NCBI GenBank assembly: GCA_029256325.1
Contig: JAQSYD010000028.1
Location: forward strand, 1-49,446
DNA length: 49,446 bases
Direction of reading: 5' to 3'
Origin: Clostridia bacterium
Lineage (GTDB): Bacteria; Bacillota; Clostridia; Lutisporales; Lutisporaceae
Part shown: piece by piece, positions 23,739-33,355 of the stretch
How the letters are laid out: each line of letters starts with the position of its first letter
How positions within the stretch are numbered: the first letter of the stretch is position 1
Translations under genes and position numbers: made by a program
The notes under the pieces: model-generated
The model's database searches: none
What the model was told of the DNA's origin: nothing
The model's input: only the letters and a program-made list of their open reading frames with translations

Positions 23739-25161
23739 TTTCTACTTCTTTATCCTTTATGTACATAGTTGTAACTACAAATCCTCCAATATAAGAGATT
23801 ATAATTCCCAGCAAATAGTTCAGAATAGAGGCTGGCTGCATGATTGCAACTGCTACCAGACCAGATGGTCCCCACGCAGATGCCATTACCTTTGTTGCCA
23901 TTACAAACGCGCCGCCAAAACCAGCGCCAAGGCCTGCTGTAATAAAAGGCTTACCTAATGGAAGCGTTACCCCATAAATAAGAGGTTCGCCAACGCCTAG
24001 AATACCTGCCGGCAATGCACCTGCAATTACCTTTTTAAGTCTTTCGTTCTTCACCTTCTTCGCTTTTAGGTAAATAGCGATGGCTGCGCCGACTTGACCT
24101 GCTCCCGCCATTGCTAGAACGGGGAATAAGCTTACGCCGCCCAAAGCTTCAAGCTGAATTGCATATATTGGAATCAATCCGTGGTGTAAACCTAATAAGA
24201 CCATTGGCAGGAATAGTGCCGATAAAATATATCCAGAAAGAATACTTACAATTGTATTATTCGAGCTAATAAATATGTTTAAAAATTTTACCAGCCAATC
24301 GGATACAAATCCGGATACAGGCATGATAACAAATACAAATGCCAATCCTACCACCAATAAGGATACAAATGGCGTTACGATAAGATCCAATACATCCGGT
24401 ACTCTTTTTCTAATCCACTTTTCAACCTTAGCAAGGATATATACTCCTACAATAACACCAATAATACCGCCTTTTCCTGTTGTAAGGATAGAGTTTAGTG
24501 GAACTTCCTTATTTAATAATCCAAATACACCTGAAATATCATTAATTAATGCATTGATGGAAATGGCACCTATCATGCCACCAAGCGCTTCAGTTGCTCC
24601 AAATCTTTTAGCTGCATTAATCCCTGTATAAATTGCAAAATATCCTAGGAAACCAGTTCCCAGCAATGAAAATAACATCCTGGTTACGATCCAGAAATTG
24701 CTTTCAGCAGGTAAAACACCTTTTCCCAACAGGGTACTAATTAAGGAAGCCAAGCCATTGAATAAGCCGGCTGCGATAATTGCAGGGATTAAAGGAATAA
24801 AGATGCCTGCAATGGTTTCAAGCGCTTGCTTTCCTTTGCTTTGTTTCTTTCCTGCTTTGATTGCTTCTTTGTTCGCTTTCCAGTCTTCCTCTACAGCTGC
24901 ATCCTTTGCTACACAATATTCATCCACTACAATATCCAGTATCTTTTTAGCTTTACCTGGTCCAACTATTACCTGTAGTGTTTCAGCGTCAACCACGCCT
25001 AGAACCCCTTCTGTCTTCTTAAGCTCTTCCATGTTTACTTCACTTGAATCCTTCAATCTTAAGCGAAGTCTTGTCATACAATTCGTTGCTGATGCAACAT
25101 TAGCCTTTCCCCCAACCAGTTCTAGGATTCTGGCTGCTAATTGATTGTTATTGATAGCCAT
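23731..25161 (-). CDS. murP: PTS N-acetylmuramic acid transporter IIBC (MurP)
   Basis: About 476 residues. The IIB domain at residues 1-85 has its phosphorylated cysteine in ATNCMTRLRLRLKD; the IIC membrane domain (about 105-470) shows the glucose/sucrose-family signature (AGALPAGILGVGEPLIYGVTLPLGKPF). It imports MurNAc or MurNAc-disaccharides with phosphorylation. Its place between murQ and mupG decides the substrate call. ATG 25161 follows GGGAGTG. There is no IIA domain; the separate IIA gene at 22062 fills that need. Confidence 0.9.
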   Translation of the reverse strand: MAINNNQLAARILELVGGKANVASATNCMTRLRLRLKDSSEVNMEELKKTEGVLGVVDAETLQVIVGPGKAKKILDIVVDEYCVAKDAAVEEDWKANKEAIKAGKKQSKGKQALETIAGIFIPLIPAIIAAGLFNGLASLISTLLGKGVLPAESNFWIVTRMLFSLLGTGFLGYFAIYTGINAAKRFGATEALGGMIGAISINALINDISGVFGLLNKEVPLNSILTTGKGGIIGVIVGVYILAKVEKWIRKRVPDVLDLIVTPFVSLLVVGLAFVFVIMPVSGFVSDWLVKFLNIFISSNNTIVSILSGYILSALFLPMVLLGLHHGLIPIYAIQLEALGGVSLFPVLAMAGAGQVGAAIAIYLKAKKVKNERLKKVIAGALPAGILGVGEPLIYGVTLPLGKPFITAGLGAGFGGAFVMATKVMASAWGPSGLVAVAIMQPASILNYLLGIIISYIGGFVVTTMYIKDKEVESV

Positions 25162-25187
25162 AGTCCACACTCCCTTAATATTTATTT

Positions 25188-26084
25188 TTATTTTATTAGT
25201 GCCTGTCTGATATGTCCCTTCGCTGCCTGTAGTTTCTCTAAGGCCCCATCCGCATCACAACCTAACAGAATCATGGCAATTGCCAGCTTTACACTGCCTT
25301 TTGCCTCGATTAATGCTGTCTTTGCTGTGGTACGGTCAACCTCTGTTGCATTCATAATAATGTTTTCTGCTCTGGTTTCTAACTTTTGATTGGACTTCTT
25401 AACATCTACCATAAGGTTCTTGTACACTTTACCGATTCCAACCATGGCTAGGGTGGATATCATATTCAGCACCATTTTTTGAGCGGTGCCTGCCTTTAAT
25501 CTGGTAGAGCCTGTAAGAATCTCAGGTCCAACAATCACCTCGATTGCGATATCTGCAACAGCTCCAATTGCAGAATTCTTATTACAGGATACTGCGGCTG
25601 TAGTGCATCCCACCTCTTTTGCATATTGAAGTGCTGCTACCACATATGGAGTTCTTCCACTAGCCGCTATTCCTATGACTATATCGTTGCTGGTGAGACC
25701 GATGTCCTTTAAGTCATTGATACCCATGGTCAGACTGTCTTCTGCGCCTTCTGTGGCTTTAACAAAAGCACCTACTCCGCCCGCCAACAGACCCACCACC
25801 ATTTCAGGCGGTGTACCAAAGGTCGGGGGACATTCTACCGCATCTAAAAGTCCAAGCCTTCCGCTGGTTCCGGCTCCTATATAGATCAATCTTCCATCAT
25901 TTTCAAAGGCTTGTATTACAGCCTTCACTGCTTTTTCTATATAAGGCAGTTCCTGGCGAATTGCTGTCGCTACCTGAGCATCCTCTTCATTCATCGCCAC
26001 CAAGGCATCATAGATGGACATGGTATCTAAGTCCTGAGTTTTCATGTTTCGCTGCTCTGTTGACAGCGCTTCTAAATTAATCAT
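25188..26084 (-). CDS. murQ: N-acetylmuramic acid 6-phosphate etherase MurQ
   Basis: 298 residues, full family length. It starts NLEALSTEQRN and carries the SIS-domain phosphosugar site IYIGAGTSGRLGLLDAVECPPTFG (in parts, residues 68-90), IAASGRTPYVVAALQYA, and VGPEILTGSTRLKAGTAQKM with the catalytic glutamate region. It cleaves the lactyl ether of MurNAc-6-P to give GlcNAc-6-P and D-lactate, the central step in recycling wall amino sugars. It overlaps murR by 8 bases; RBS GGGAG. Confidence 0.97.
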   Translation of the reverse strand: MINLEALSTEQRNMKTQDLDTMSIYDALVAMNEEDAQVATAIRQELPYIEKAVKAVIQAFENDGRLIYIGAGTSGRLGLLDAVECPPTFGTPPEMVVGLLAGGVGAFVKATEGAEDSLTMGINDLKDIGLTSNDIVIGIAASGRTPYVVAALQYAKEVGCTTAAVSCNKNSAIGAVADIAIEVIVGPEILTGSTRLKAGTAQKMVLNMISTLAMVGIGKVYKNLMVDVKKSNQKLETRAENIIMNATEVDRTTAKTALIEAKGSVKLAIAMILLGCDADGALEKLQAAKGHIRQALIK

Positions 26085-26814
26085 GATATTCTCCCTTTTG
26101 AATATGTGTTTTTGAGATTTGCTCTAAGGATTTTTCAAATTGTGTTAATTCAACAATAGGCGATACCCCATATCGGGTTATTGAAATTATCTTGACGCCG
26201 TTTTCTTTCATAGCCTTGGCGCATTCAATCATCTCGTTGGTTTGCCCTGAGTAGGATATGATAATGCCGAGATCCTCCGAAGACATATATCTGGCTGTTA
26301 AAAGCTGTACATGCCAGTCATCATTCACGGTACATCGCTTATCCAGCCTCATAAATTTCAGTTGCGCATCCTTGGCAACCAACAAAGAAGAACCCATTCC
26401 AAACAAGCAAACGTTCTTACAGGTGCGTAAGAGCTGAATGCAGCTATTGATGACTTCAAAATCAATAAGGGATTTTGTATCCTCCAAGGAAATAATATTC
26501 TTGTATGTCACTTTATCCACGATTTCTTCAATGCGGTCAGCCTTCGTAATTTCCTTTTTTTCCTCAGATTGGCTATGTTCCCTTACCGCCAACTCATATA
26601 TCAGTGCTTTTGTAAAATCCTTGTACCCCTCAAACCCATTTTTCTGGCACATTCTTATTATGGAAGAAGGTGAAGAAAAAGTCTGGTCTGCAAGCTGATA
26701 GATGGTCATGGATGAGGTTTCTTTCGGATTTTTTAAAATATAGGTGACAACAGCTTTCTCAGTTGTACTGGCTTGACTACTGTATTCTCTTAATCGTACT
26801 AATACACTTTTCAT
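26077..26814 (-). CDS. murR: RpiR/MurR-family transcriptional regulator
   Basis: About 245 residues: an N-terminal RpiR-type helix-turn-helix (about 1-75, TSSMTIYQLADQTFSSPSSIIRMCQKNGF) and a SIS sugar-phosphate domain (about 110-240, NVCLFGMGSSLLVAKD, IIISYSGQTNEMIECAKAM). MurR proteins respond to MurNAc-6-P. It heads the mur operon, so it is likely to control itself and the downstream genes. The start is set at 26814, 5 bases after AAGGAAGG; the ATG at 26832 has no RBS. Confidence 0.88.
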   Translation of the reverse strand: MKSVLVRLREYSSQASTTEKAVVTYILKNPKETSSMTIYQLADQTFSSPSSIIRMCQKNGFEGYKDFTKALIYELAVREHSQSEEKKEITKADRIEEIVDKVTYKNIISLEDTKSLIDFEVINSCIQLLRTCKNVCLFGMGSSLLVAKDAQLKFMRLDKRCTVNDDWHVQLLTARYMSSEDLGIIISYSGQTNEMIECAKAMKENGVKIISITRYGVSPIVELTQFEKSLEQISKTHIQKGEYHD

Positions 26815-26862
26815 AGTACCTTCCTTCTTCATATGGTATTAATTCCCATGGCTTATACGTTT

Positions 26863-26890
26863 ATTATAACATCGTGAATTAGTGTGTCAA
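26863..26890 (-). promoter_or_regulatory. Promoter of the mur operon
   Basis: On the minus strand TTGACA (26890-26885), a 16-base spacer and TATAAT (26868-26863), about 50 bases before the murR start. Confidence 0.75.
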
Positions 26891-26904
26891 TTATTCGCGG
26901 AGTT

Positions 26905-26923
26905 TGTGGAACTATGTTTCACA
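26905..26923. promoter_or_regulatory. Candidate MurR operator
   Basis: TGTGGAACTATGTTTCACA is a 19-base dyad with one mismatch per arm pair. It lies 15 bases upstream of the -35 of the mur promoter. Binding by MurR is inferred from position. Confidence 0.5.
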
Positions 26924-26993
26924 TTCTGATTTTTTTGATATTTTATTCAGAAAATTTATGAAACTTTTATTTTGTTAAGATTTTAAAAAACTA

Positions 26994-27022
26994 TTGACAA
27001 TAAAAATTCATCGCTGTATTAT
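26994..27022 (+). promoter_or_regulatory. Promoter of the GntR-ABC operon
   Basis: TTGACA (26994-26999), a 17-base spacer and TATTAT (27017-27022), about 50 bases before the GTG start at 27073. Confidence 0.85.
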
Positions 27023-27048
27023 TGTATTAAGTACTTAGTACAATAATA
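27017..27048. promoter_or_regulatory. 32-base operator palindrome of the YtrA-type regulator
   Basis: TATTATTGTA, a central TAAGTACTTA palindrome, then TACAATAATA form a near-perfect 32-base dyad (one mismatched pair). It starts on the -10 box, so a bound GntR protein would block transcription of its own operon. Confidence 0.8.
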
Positions 27049-27072
27049 CAGTAATGCAAAAGGAGTGATCGT

Positions 27073-27444
27073 GTGTCTTGGGATCTAAAATCAGACCGAC
27101 CAATATATTCGCAATTGATTGAGCAAATTGAAATCAAAATTTGCTCTGGGATATTTGCGCCAGGATCTAAGCTTCCTTCAGTCAGAGAATTGGCACAGGA
27201 GGCTGCTGTAAACCCGAATACCATGCAAAAAGCTCTATCTATGTTAGAGGAGCATGGACTACTTTATACCAATCGTACAAGTGGAAGATTTATAACGGAG
27301 GATATTAAAATGATTCAACAGGCAAAGCAAAAACTGGCTCAAGAACAGATATCAGAATTTCTTGAAAAGATGAAAAGCTTAGGCTTGAATAAAACAGAGA
27401 CCCTTTCAATTATTACAACAATGCTGGAGGAGGCGAAAAAATGA
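27073..27444 (+). CDS. GntR-family regulator, YtrA subfamily
   Basis: 123 residues: winged helix-turn-helix in residues 1-75 (PIYSQLIEQIEIKICSGIF, GSKLPSVRELAQEAAVNPNTMQKAL, RTSGRFITED) and a short C-terminal helical pair, the layout of the small YtrA subgroup that controls ABC exporter operons. GTG start after AGGAGTG. It overlaps the ABC ATPase gene by ATGA. It presumably represses the operon by binding the palindrome over the -10 element. Confidence 0.92.
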   Translation: MSWDLKSDRPIYSQLIEQIEIKICSGIFAPGSKLPSVRELAQEAAVNPNTMQKALSMLEEHGLLYTNRTSGRFITEDIKMIQQAKQKLAQEQISEFLEKMKSLGLNKTETLSIITTMLEEAKK

Positions 27445-28139
27445 GTTCCATTCTAACGTGTAAGAATTTAAGTAAAAGCTTTGGTAGTAAACAAGCCCTA
27501 AATAATATCAATTTGAACATAGAGAAAGGCCGAATCATTGGTTTGCTGGGACCTAACGGCAGTGGGAAAAGCACCCTCATAAAGCTTTGTAATGATCTTC
27601 TAAAGCCAACAAGCGGTGAACTTCAAATAATGGGAAGAACCCCAGGAATTGAGACAAAAAAAGTTGTTTCTTATTTACCTGAGCGAACCTATCTAAATGA
27701 TTGGATGAAGGTTTCCGAAATCATACAGATGTTTCAAGATTTCTATCAGGATTTCAACATAGAAAAAGCCTACGACATGTTGAAAAGACTAAACGTCAAT
27801 CCTAATGAGCGATTAAAGACACTTTCAAAGGGAACAAAAGAAAAAGTGCAGCTGATTCTAGTCATGAGTCGCGAGGCACAGCTTTATCTGCTGGATGAAC
27901 CCATAGGTGGTGTAGACCCTGCAGCTAGAGATTACATTCTAGATACCATACTGGGCAACTATCAAGAAAATGCAACCATCATTATTTCGACACATCTGAT
28001 TTCTGACATTGAGAGAATCCTTGACGATATCATCTTTTTAAAGGACGGCCAAGTGGTACTCACAAAGTCGGTGGATGAAATTCGTGATGAAAACGGGAAA
28101 TCAGTTGATTCTTTATTCAGGGAGGTTTTTAAATGTTAA
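27441..28139 (+). CDS. ABC transporter ATP-binding protein
   Basis: 232 residues with all nucleotide-binding motifs: Walker A GLLGPNGSGKST, signature LSKGTKEKVQLI, Walker B LYLLDEPIGGVDP and the switch His in IIISTHL. It is of the type paired with YtrA regulators and a six-helix permease. It overlaps both neighbours. Such modules commonly respond to cell-envelope-active compounds; the substrate here is unknown. Confidence 0.93.
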   Translation: MSSILTCKNLSKSFGSKQALNNINLNIEKGRIIGLLGPNGSGKSTLIKLCNDLLKPTSGELQIMGRTPGIETKKVVSYLPERTYLNDWMKVSEIIQMFQDFYQDFNIEKAYDMLKRLNVNPNERLKTLSKGTKEKVQLILVMSREAQLYLLDEPIGGVDPAARDYILDTILGNYQENATIIISTHLISDIERILDDIIFLKDGQVVLTKSVDEIRDENGKSVDSLFREVFKC

Positions 28140-28942
28140 ACAAGCTATTAAAATATGAGATAAAGGCAACCGCTCGTCTGTTTCTGCCTCTTTATCTTAC
28201 CATAGTGATTTTTGCAGCCATCAATCTTTTATTTCTTGATGTGCCCAATGCTAGTGACAAAGCCTTTTCTTCTTATGGTTTAATGATAGGCATCAGTATG
28301 TTCGTGTATGTGATTTTGATGATAGGCTTGGTGGTTATGACATTGTTTGTACTGATACAGCGGTTCTATAAAAGTCTTTTAGGTGACGAAGGCTATCTGA
28401 TGTTTACGCTGCCAGTTCAGTCATGGAGTCATATTCTCAGCAAGCTAATTATTTCAATGCTTTGGACCATTGCCAGCGGCTTTGTTGGTTTCTGCTCCAT
28501 TTTACTGATTTCATCTAACAAAATTAATATCTCGGAGTTTTTTAGCAGAATAGCAATGGCCTTTAGCCAAATTCAACAACAGTTAGGTGCTTCTACTTTT
28601 CTTGTTGGCTTTGAAGTCATGGTGCTTGGTTTATTGACACTTGCTTCTACAATATTGTCAATCTATGCAGCTATCGCATTAGGGCACCTCTTTAACAAGT
28701 ATAAGCTTTTAGCATCCTTCGGTATGTATATTCTATTAAATATAGTTTCTCAAATAGCTACGACGTTGTTTGGTGCTATTTTCTTTAATCACTCCATATT
28801 CACACCGGGAGGCGCCTATATCCCAGACTTATTGCTGATAAATAGCATTCTGCTGGTCTCCATCTTATATTCGGGAGTCTTTGCTGCTGGATATTTCTTC
28901 TTAACCAATTACATTTTAAAGAGAAAGTTAAATTTAGAGTAA
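28133..28942 (+). CDS. ABC transporter permease
   Basis: 269 residues with about six membrane helices (LFLPLYLTIVIFAAINLLF, GISMFVYVILMIGLVVMTLFV, and others), with no recognisable soluble domain. It is the membrane partner of the ATPase at 27441, whose end it overlaps by 7 bases. It is the last gene of the GntR-ABC operon and is followed by a strong terminator. Confidence 0.85.
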   Translation: MLNKLLKYEIKATARLFLPLYLTIVIFAAINLLFLDVPNASDKAFSSYGLMIGISMFVYVILMIGLVVMTLFVLIQRFYKSLLGDEGYLMFTLPVQSWSHILSKLIISMLWTIASGFVGFCSILLISSNKINISEFFSRIAMAFSQIQQQLGASTFLVGFEVMVLGLLTLASTILSIYAAIALGHLFNKYKLLASFGMYILLNIVSQIATTLFGAIFFNHSIFTPGGAYIPDLLLINSILLVSILYSGVFAAGYFFLTNYILKRKLNLE

Positions 28943-28945
28943 ATA

Positions 28946-28990
28946 AAAGCTGTTCGGAAACGTTAATACTGTTTCCGAACAGCTTTTTTA
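28946..28990 (+). terminator. Intrinsic terminator
   Basis: AAAGCTGTTCGGAAAC (28946-28961), a 9-base loop, GTTTCCGAACAGCTTT (28971-28986), then more T. A perfect 16-base stem after the ABC permease. Confidence 0.92.
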
Positions 28991-29065
28991 AATAAGGATT
29001 ATAAGAGTCTATTCTTTGAATAATTGTGGCGCAAGAAATAGAATACAGAATCCATTTGTTCTCTT

Positions 29066-32000
29066 CTAACTGTGTGCTTTTCTTGTTTCTAGCTTTGATT
29101 CTACCCAGTGATATACAATAGGGATGATTACAAGAGTTAATAGGGTAGAAACCATCAAACCACTCATTAATGCGATTGACATTGGTCTAAACAGCTGACT
29201 TTCTGAAAACAACAAAGGAGTTAACCCTATTACTGTCGTAGTCGTACTGAGTATAATTGGTCTAAAGCGTTTATCTACTGCATCTAAGCATGCTTCCTTA
29301 ATATCTTTGCCTTGATTTCTTTCACTGTTGATAAAATCAATGAGCACGATGGCGTTATTCACAACGATCCCTAATAAGCTTACTATACCTAAAAGCCCTG
29401 TGAAGGATAGCGGTTGTCTAAATATAAATAATCCTAAAATAGAGCCGATGACAGATAGGGGAATTGTAAGCAAAATTATCAACGGTTGTATAAATGAATT
29501 AAACTGGATGAGCAGAATGCCGTAAACCAATAGTATAGCGAAAATGGAGGATATTCCGATATTTCCAAAGTGCTCTACAATCTTCTCGCTTTCTCCGTCG
29601 AATACCACTTCTACATCTCCTAATTCCATCCCTTTCAAAGCTACCTTCAACTGATCCTGGATTGTTACAGAACTGTATCCCAGCTTAACATCACTATAAA
29701 TCATAACAGCTTTATCCCTGTCATATTTTTTAATATTGGGTACTTCTGATATCAATCGAATCTCTGCCACTTCTTTTAACAAAATTTTGTTCCCTGTCAT
29801 AGAGGATTTTATCGCCGTATTTCCAAGATCCTCGGTAGACGCAATGTTGCTATCGACGATGATGTCATATTCATTGCCGGCTTCTCTAAATACAGAAGCT
29901 TTACGTCCCATTAAAGCTATGTTTATTTCCTTTTGTACATCATATTTGGTGATACCAAAATAACTGGCTTTCTCACTATCAATATCCACATAGAATTCAT
30001 AGGATTTATCTGTAAAATCGTCATCAACATTCATTGTCCCGTCAATTGCGGAAAGATATTGACTGATTTTTCTGGCTGAAGCTTCCAGCTGTTCCATATC
30101 CTCTCCGGTAACCCGGATTCTCACCGGAGCTCCAATAGGCTCACCCTGTTCCAGCTCCTTAACGGTTGCTGTCCCGCCAATAATTCGTCTATCAAAAACT
30201 TCTTGCAGATAATCAGCAAAAGCGGTATTGTTTTTAAATCGTTTACTCTTTTTTAGATCCAAGCGAATCATTACTTGAGCAAAGTCTTGGGATCTGGTAT
30301 ATATGGGCAAGGTATTGTAGAACTTAGGCAGTCCATCCCCTATGGCAACTGTATGACTTAATACTTCTTCCTGCTCTTCCAGTATTCTGGTTACCTGCAC
30401 TACCAAATCCTCCGTTTTATCTATATTGGTACTGGACTCTGTCCTCATATCAATATAGATGATGTTTGTATCAGCTTTTGGGAAAAACTGCAAACCCAAT
30501 TGCGCAGCTAATATTATTGAGAGCCCTAGGGCTATAAATGCTATAGTAATCGTTGTTTTCCTTTTTAGCATTCCTACGTGAAGCATACGGTCAAAGAATT
30601 TTCTGATCTTATAGGGCTTTTCTTTTACTGTACTCTTCCTAAAGAAGAGGTACGCCATTGTAGGTGTTACAAAGAGAGCCACAAGATAAGAAGCAGACAA
30701 GGAAACCATAACTATAATCGGAAGGCTTCTAATATACTCGCCAGCTATAGAAGGCAATGCAATGAGTGGAATAAAAGCTGCCACTGTAGTCAGGGTTGAG
30801 GTTAAGACCGGGATTGCCACTTCCTTTACTCCCTCCACACAAGCCTCCATCCTATCTTGTTCTTGATCTATCCTTACCTGTATGGCATCACTTATTACAA
30901 TAGCATTATCTACAAGCATCCCCAGCGCAATGATCAGAGCCGTTATAGAGATCTGATGTATTTCTACACCTAACAGCCTCATAATCAGAAAGGTGGCTAG
31001 AACAGACAGCGGAATAGCCATGGACACTATTACAGCATTCCGGAATCCCATGCCGATAAACACAACAGCGATTACGAAAATAATACCTTCGATAAGATTG
31101 ATGATAAAATTATTTACAGCCTTCCCTACATCTTTTGGCTGATAAAGCACTTGATCAAATTGTATATCTTCTGGTAAATTTCTTTTTAACTCATCAATCT
31201 TTTTTTCTACATCTTTACCAACCAGTACAATATTTTTATCTTGCTGAAAAAAACCAGTCAATAATATAGCACTATGTCCATTCTGCTTGATAAAGTAATT
31301 GGAATCCTCTAATTCCATGTATATTTTCGCGATATCTTTTAGCCTTACTACAGCACCACTTTCTTGTGAACCTGCAATAATTGTGTTTTCTATCTCTTTC
31401 AAGCTTTTAAAAATTCCAGATGCTTTTACATTGAATCTTCCCCCATCGTATTTAATTTCTCCCGATGGAATTTCTATATTTTGCATATGTAGAATTTGAA
31501 CAATATCTTCAAGGGAAAGCTTATAATAATTCAGCTGTTCCATATCGATTTCAACTTTTACTTGCTTCTCTTGTTTTCCACTAATATCAAAGCGTGAAAT
31601 ACCGTCAATCTTACTAAGTTCTTTCTTAAAGTTCTCTGCATAGCCGGCCAACTCCTCATAGGAATACTTTTCTCCAGACATACTGATGATGATTCCGGCT
31701 GTCTCAGTAACATCAGTATTGATTTGAATCTTTTCCACCTCTGCAGGCAAATCAGGCTGTATGTCCTCCATTTTTTGCCGTAAGTCCGGCCATGCTTTTT
31801 CAACATTTGTTCCTTGATCTAGCTTTAAAACTACAACGGATAGACTATTACGTGACTGGGATTCTGCATGCTCATATCCCTTCAGCTCTGCAACCTCATC
31901 TTCAATCTTGCTCGTTATGAGCTTTTCTACATCCTCAGGTGATGCACCGGGGTAGACAGCAGTAATAATGGCATAAGCTGGTGTAATCTCCGGATTCTCT

Positions 32001-32110
32001 TGCTTTGGCGTAATATAATAGCTATATAATCCTCCAATCATGATCAATGCTGCAAGAAATAGTGTAACCTTTCTTTCTTTTATAGCGGCATAAATAATTC
32101 CTTTTCTCAT
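29066..32110 (-). CDS. RND efflux transporter permease (AcrB/MdtB-like)
   Basis: 1014 residues, full length for an RND pump: a first membrane helix (VTLFLAALIMIGGLYSYYI), porter domains, the helix 2-6 block with GMLVDNAIVISDAIQV (TM4 region), and the repeat in the second half (GIVSLLGIVVNNAIVLIDFI). It is driven by the ion gradient. It follows its membrane-fusion protein by 13 bases, and the TetR gene precedes both. No outer-membrane channel gene is present, as expected for a single-membrane cell. The substrate is not predictable. Confidence 0.94.
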   Translation of the reverse strand: MRKGIIYAAIKERKVTLFLAALIMIGGLYSYYITPKQENPEITPAYAIITAVYPGASPEDVEKLITSKIEDEVAELKGYEHAESQSRNSLSVVVLKLDQGTNVEKAWPDLRQKMEDIQPDLPAEVEKIQINTDVTETAGIIISMSGEKYSYEELAGYAENFKKELSKIDGISRFDISGKQEKQVKVEIDMEQLNYYKLSLEDIVQILHMQNIEIPSGEIKYDGGRFNVKASGIFKSLKEIENTIIAGSQESGAVVRLKDIAKIYMELEDSNYFIKQNGHSAILLTGFFQQDKNIVLVGKDVEKKIDELKRNLPEDIQFDQVLYQPKDVGKAVNNFIINLIEGIIFVIAVVFIGMGFRNAVIVSMAIPLSVLATFLIMRLLGVEIHQISITALIIALGMLVDNAIVISDAIQVRIDQEQDRMEACVEGVKEVAIPVLTSTLTTVAAFIPLIALPSIAGEYIRSLPIIVMVSLSASYLVALFVTPTMAYLFFRKSTVKEKPYKIRKFFDRMLHVGMLKRKTTITIAFIALGLSIILAAQLGLQFFPKADTNIIYIDMRTESSTNIDKTEDLVVQVTRILEEQEEVLSHTVAIGDGLPKFYNTLPIYTRSQDFAQVMIRLDLKKSKRFKNNTAFADYLQEVFDRRIIGGTATVKELEQGEPIGAPVRIRVTGEDMEQLEASARKISQYLSAIDGTMNVDDDFTDKSYEFYVDIDSEKASYFGITKYDVQKEINIALMGRKASVFREAGNEYDIIVDSNIASTEDLGNTAIKSSMTGNKILLKEVAEIRLISEVPNIKKYDRDKAVMIYSDVKLGYSSVTIQDQLKVALKGMELGDVEVVFDGESEKIVEHFGNIGISSIFAILLVYGILLIQFNSFIQPLIILLTIPLSVIGSILGLFIFRQPLSFTGLLGIVSLLGIVVNNAIVLIDFINSERNQGKDIKEACLDAVDKRFRPIILSTTTTVIGLTPLLFSESQLFRPMSIALMSGLMVSTLLTLVIIPIVYHWVESKLETRKAHS

Positions 32111-32123
32111 TGTTACACCTCCC

Positions 32124-33326
32124 TTACTTCTGAATAGATATCAGGTCTTGATCCTTTAGTCTTTGCATTCCTTCTATAACAAGCTGGTCGTTATTTTCTA
32201 TTCCTTCCACCTTCACATAGCTTCCATTCACTGCTCCTAATGTAATTTTCCTTAATGAAGCTTTTTCATCACTTACCACATATACATAATCTTCACCATT
32301 TGCCATAACCGCTGTGATTGGAATCCATACACCACTTTCTTCTCCAATAATTAATTCTAACTTTATTACGGAACCCAGAGGCAAAGTTTGTTCTGGCAAG
32401 GCAATTTCGATTGGATAAGTCCTGGTTTGACTATCCGGCGTCTGTCCTATATTGGTTACTTCCCCTTCTATTACCTTTCTTTCAGTACTGATCTTTGCCT
32501 TTGTTCCAATTGTAACCTTTTCAAAATCTTTAGAGGATATACCTACTTTTACGACTTGATTATCATTTCTTATTACTAAAACAGGATATCCTGCTGCTAC
32601 CAATTCCCCTTCCTCATACAAAACATCTACCACGTAACCGCTTGAATCAGACTTTATGGTCGCATCCTCCATTAGGCTCGCCTTATAATCATAGTCTGCC
32701 TGTGCCTGTTTCCATTGACCTTTTGCAGCTGCTTTATCCTCGTCCCTTGCTCCGTTTTTTGCCTGTTTCTCTATTTCTTTGGCTGCTTTTAAGTCCGATT
32801 CCCTAATATCAAGCTCCAGCTTTATTTGGTCAAGTTCATTTTGGGAAATGGCTCCTTGTTGAAATAGTTTTTCAAATTTTTCATAGTTATCCTTCGTAAA
32901 ACTATAACTGTCTTGCGCCTTTTTAACATTAGCTTCTATCTGTTGAAGCTCCTCAGGGGCAACACCATTGACTGCCTTGTCATATTGAGCTTTTGCTGCG
33001 TCCATTTGACCTCTGGCACCGGATAGGGCATAGGCTAAGTCTGCAGTATCCAGTTGTATAAGCGCTTGACCGGCTTCAATCTGTTCTCCTGTTTTTACAA
33101 AAATCTTTTTTACTTTTCCTCCACTTTTGAAGGCTAGCTTTTTTAATTCTTCTGTCCCTACGATTCCTGTATATTCTAAGGTTATGGGCCGCTTTTCTTC
33201 TTTTACGGTTAAAACTCTAACTGGTTTTTTCTTATCTTCGCCTGCTAGTTCATTAGATTTTATGGAACAACCTGTAGTCCATGTTAAAACTAAAATCATC
33301 ATGATGGCTATCACTGATTTTTTCAT
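32124..33326 (-). CDS. RND efflux periplasmic adaptor (membrane-fusion) lipoprotein
   Basis: About 400 residues. Lipoprotein signal (ILVLTWTTGC), a biotinyl-lipoyl half (GGKVKKIFVKTGEQIEAGQALIQLD), a long coiled-coil hairpin (about 95-200, rich in Ala/Gln/Lys/Glu), the second lipoyl half (DSSGYVVDVLYEEGELV) and a beta-barrel end. It is the HlyD/MexA-type adaptor of the RND pump encoded next. The ATG at 33326 follows GAGGGGG at 6 bases. Confidence 0.92.
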   Translation of the reverse strand: MKKSVIAIMMILVLTWTTGCSIKSNELAGEDKKKPVRVLTVKEEKRPITLEYTGIVGTEELKKLAFKSGGKVKKIFVKTGEQIEAGQALIQLDTADLAYALSGARGQMDAAKAQYDKAVNGVAPEELQQIEANVKKAQDSYSFTKDNYEKFEKLFQQGAISQNELDQIKLELDIRESDLKAAKEIEKQAKNGARDEDKAAAKGQWKQAQADYDYKASLMEDATIKSDSSGYVVDVLYEEGELVAAGYPVLVIRNDNQVVKVGISSKDFEKVTIGTKAKISTERKVIEGEVTNIGQTPDSQTRTYPIEIALPEQTLPLGSVIKLELIIGEESGVWIPITAVMANGEDYVYVVSDEKASLRKITLGAVNGSYVKVEGIENNDQLVIEGMQRLKDQDLISIQK

Positions 33327-33355
33327 ATTCATCCCCCTCATTCTACTGCTAATAA

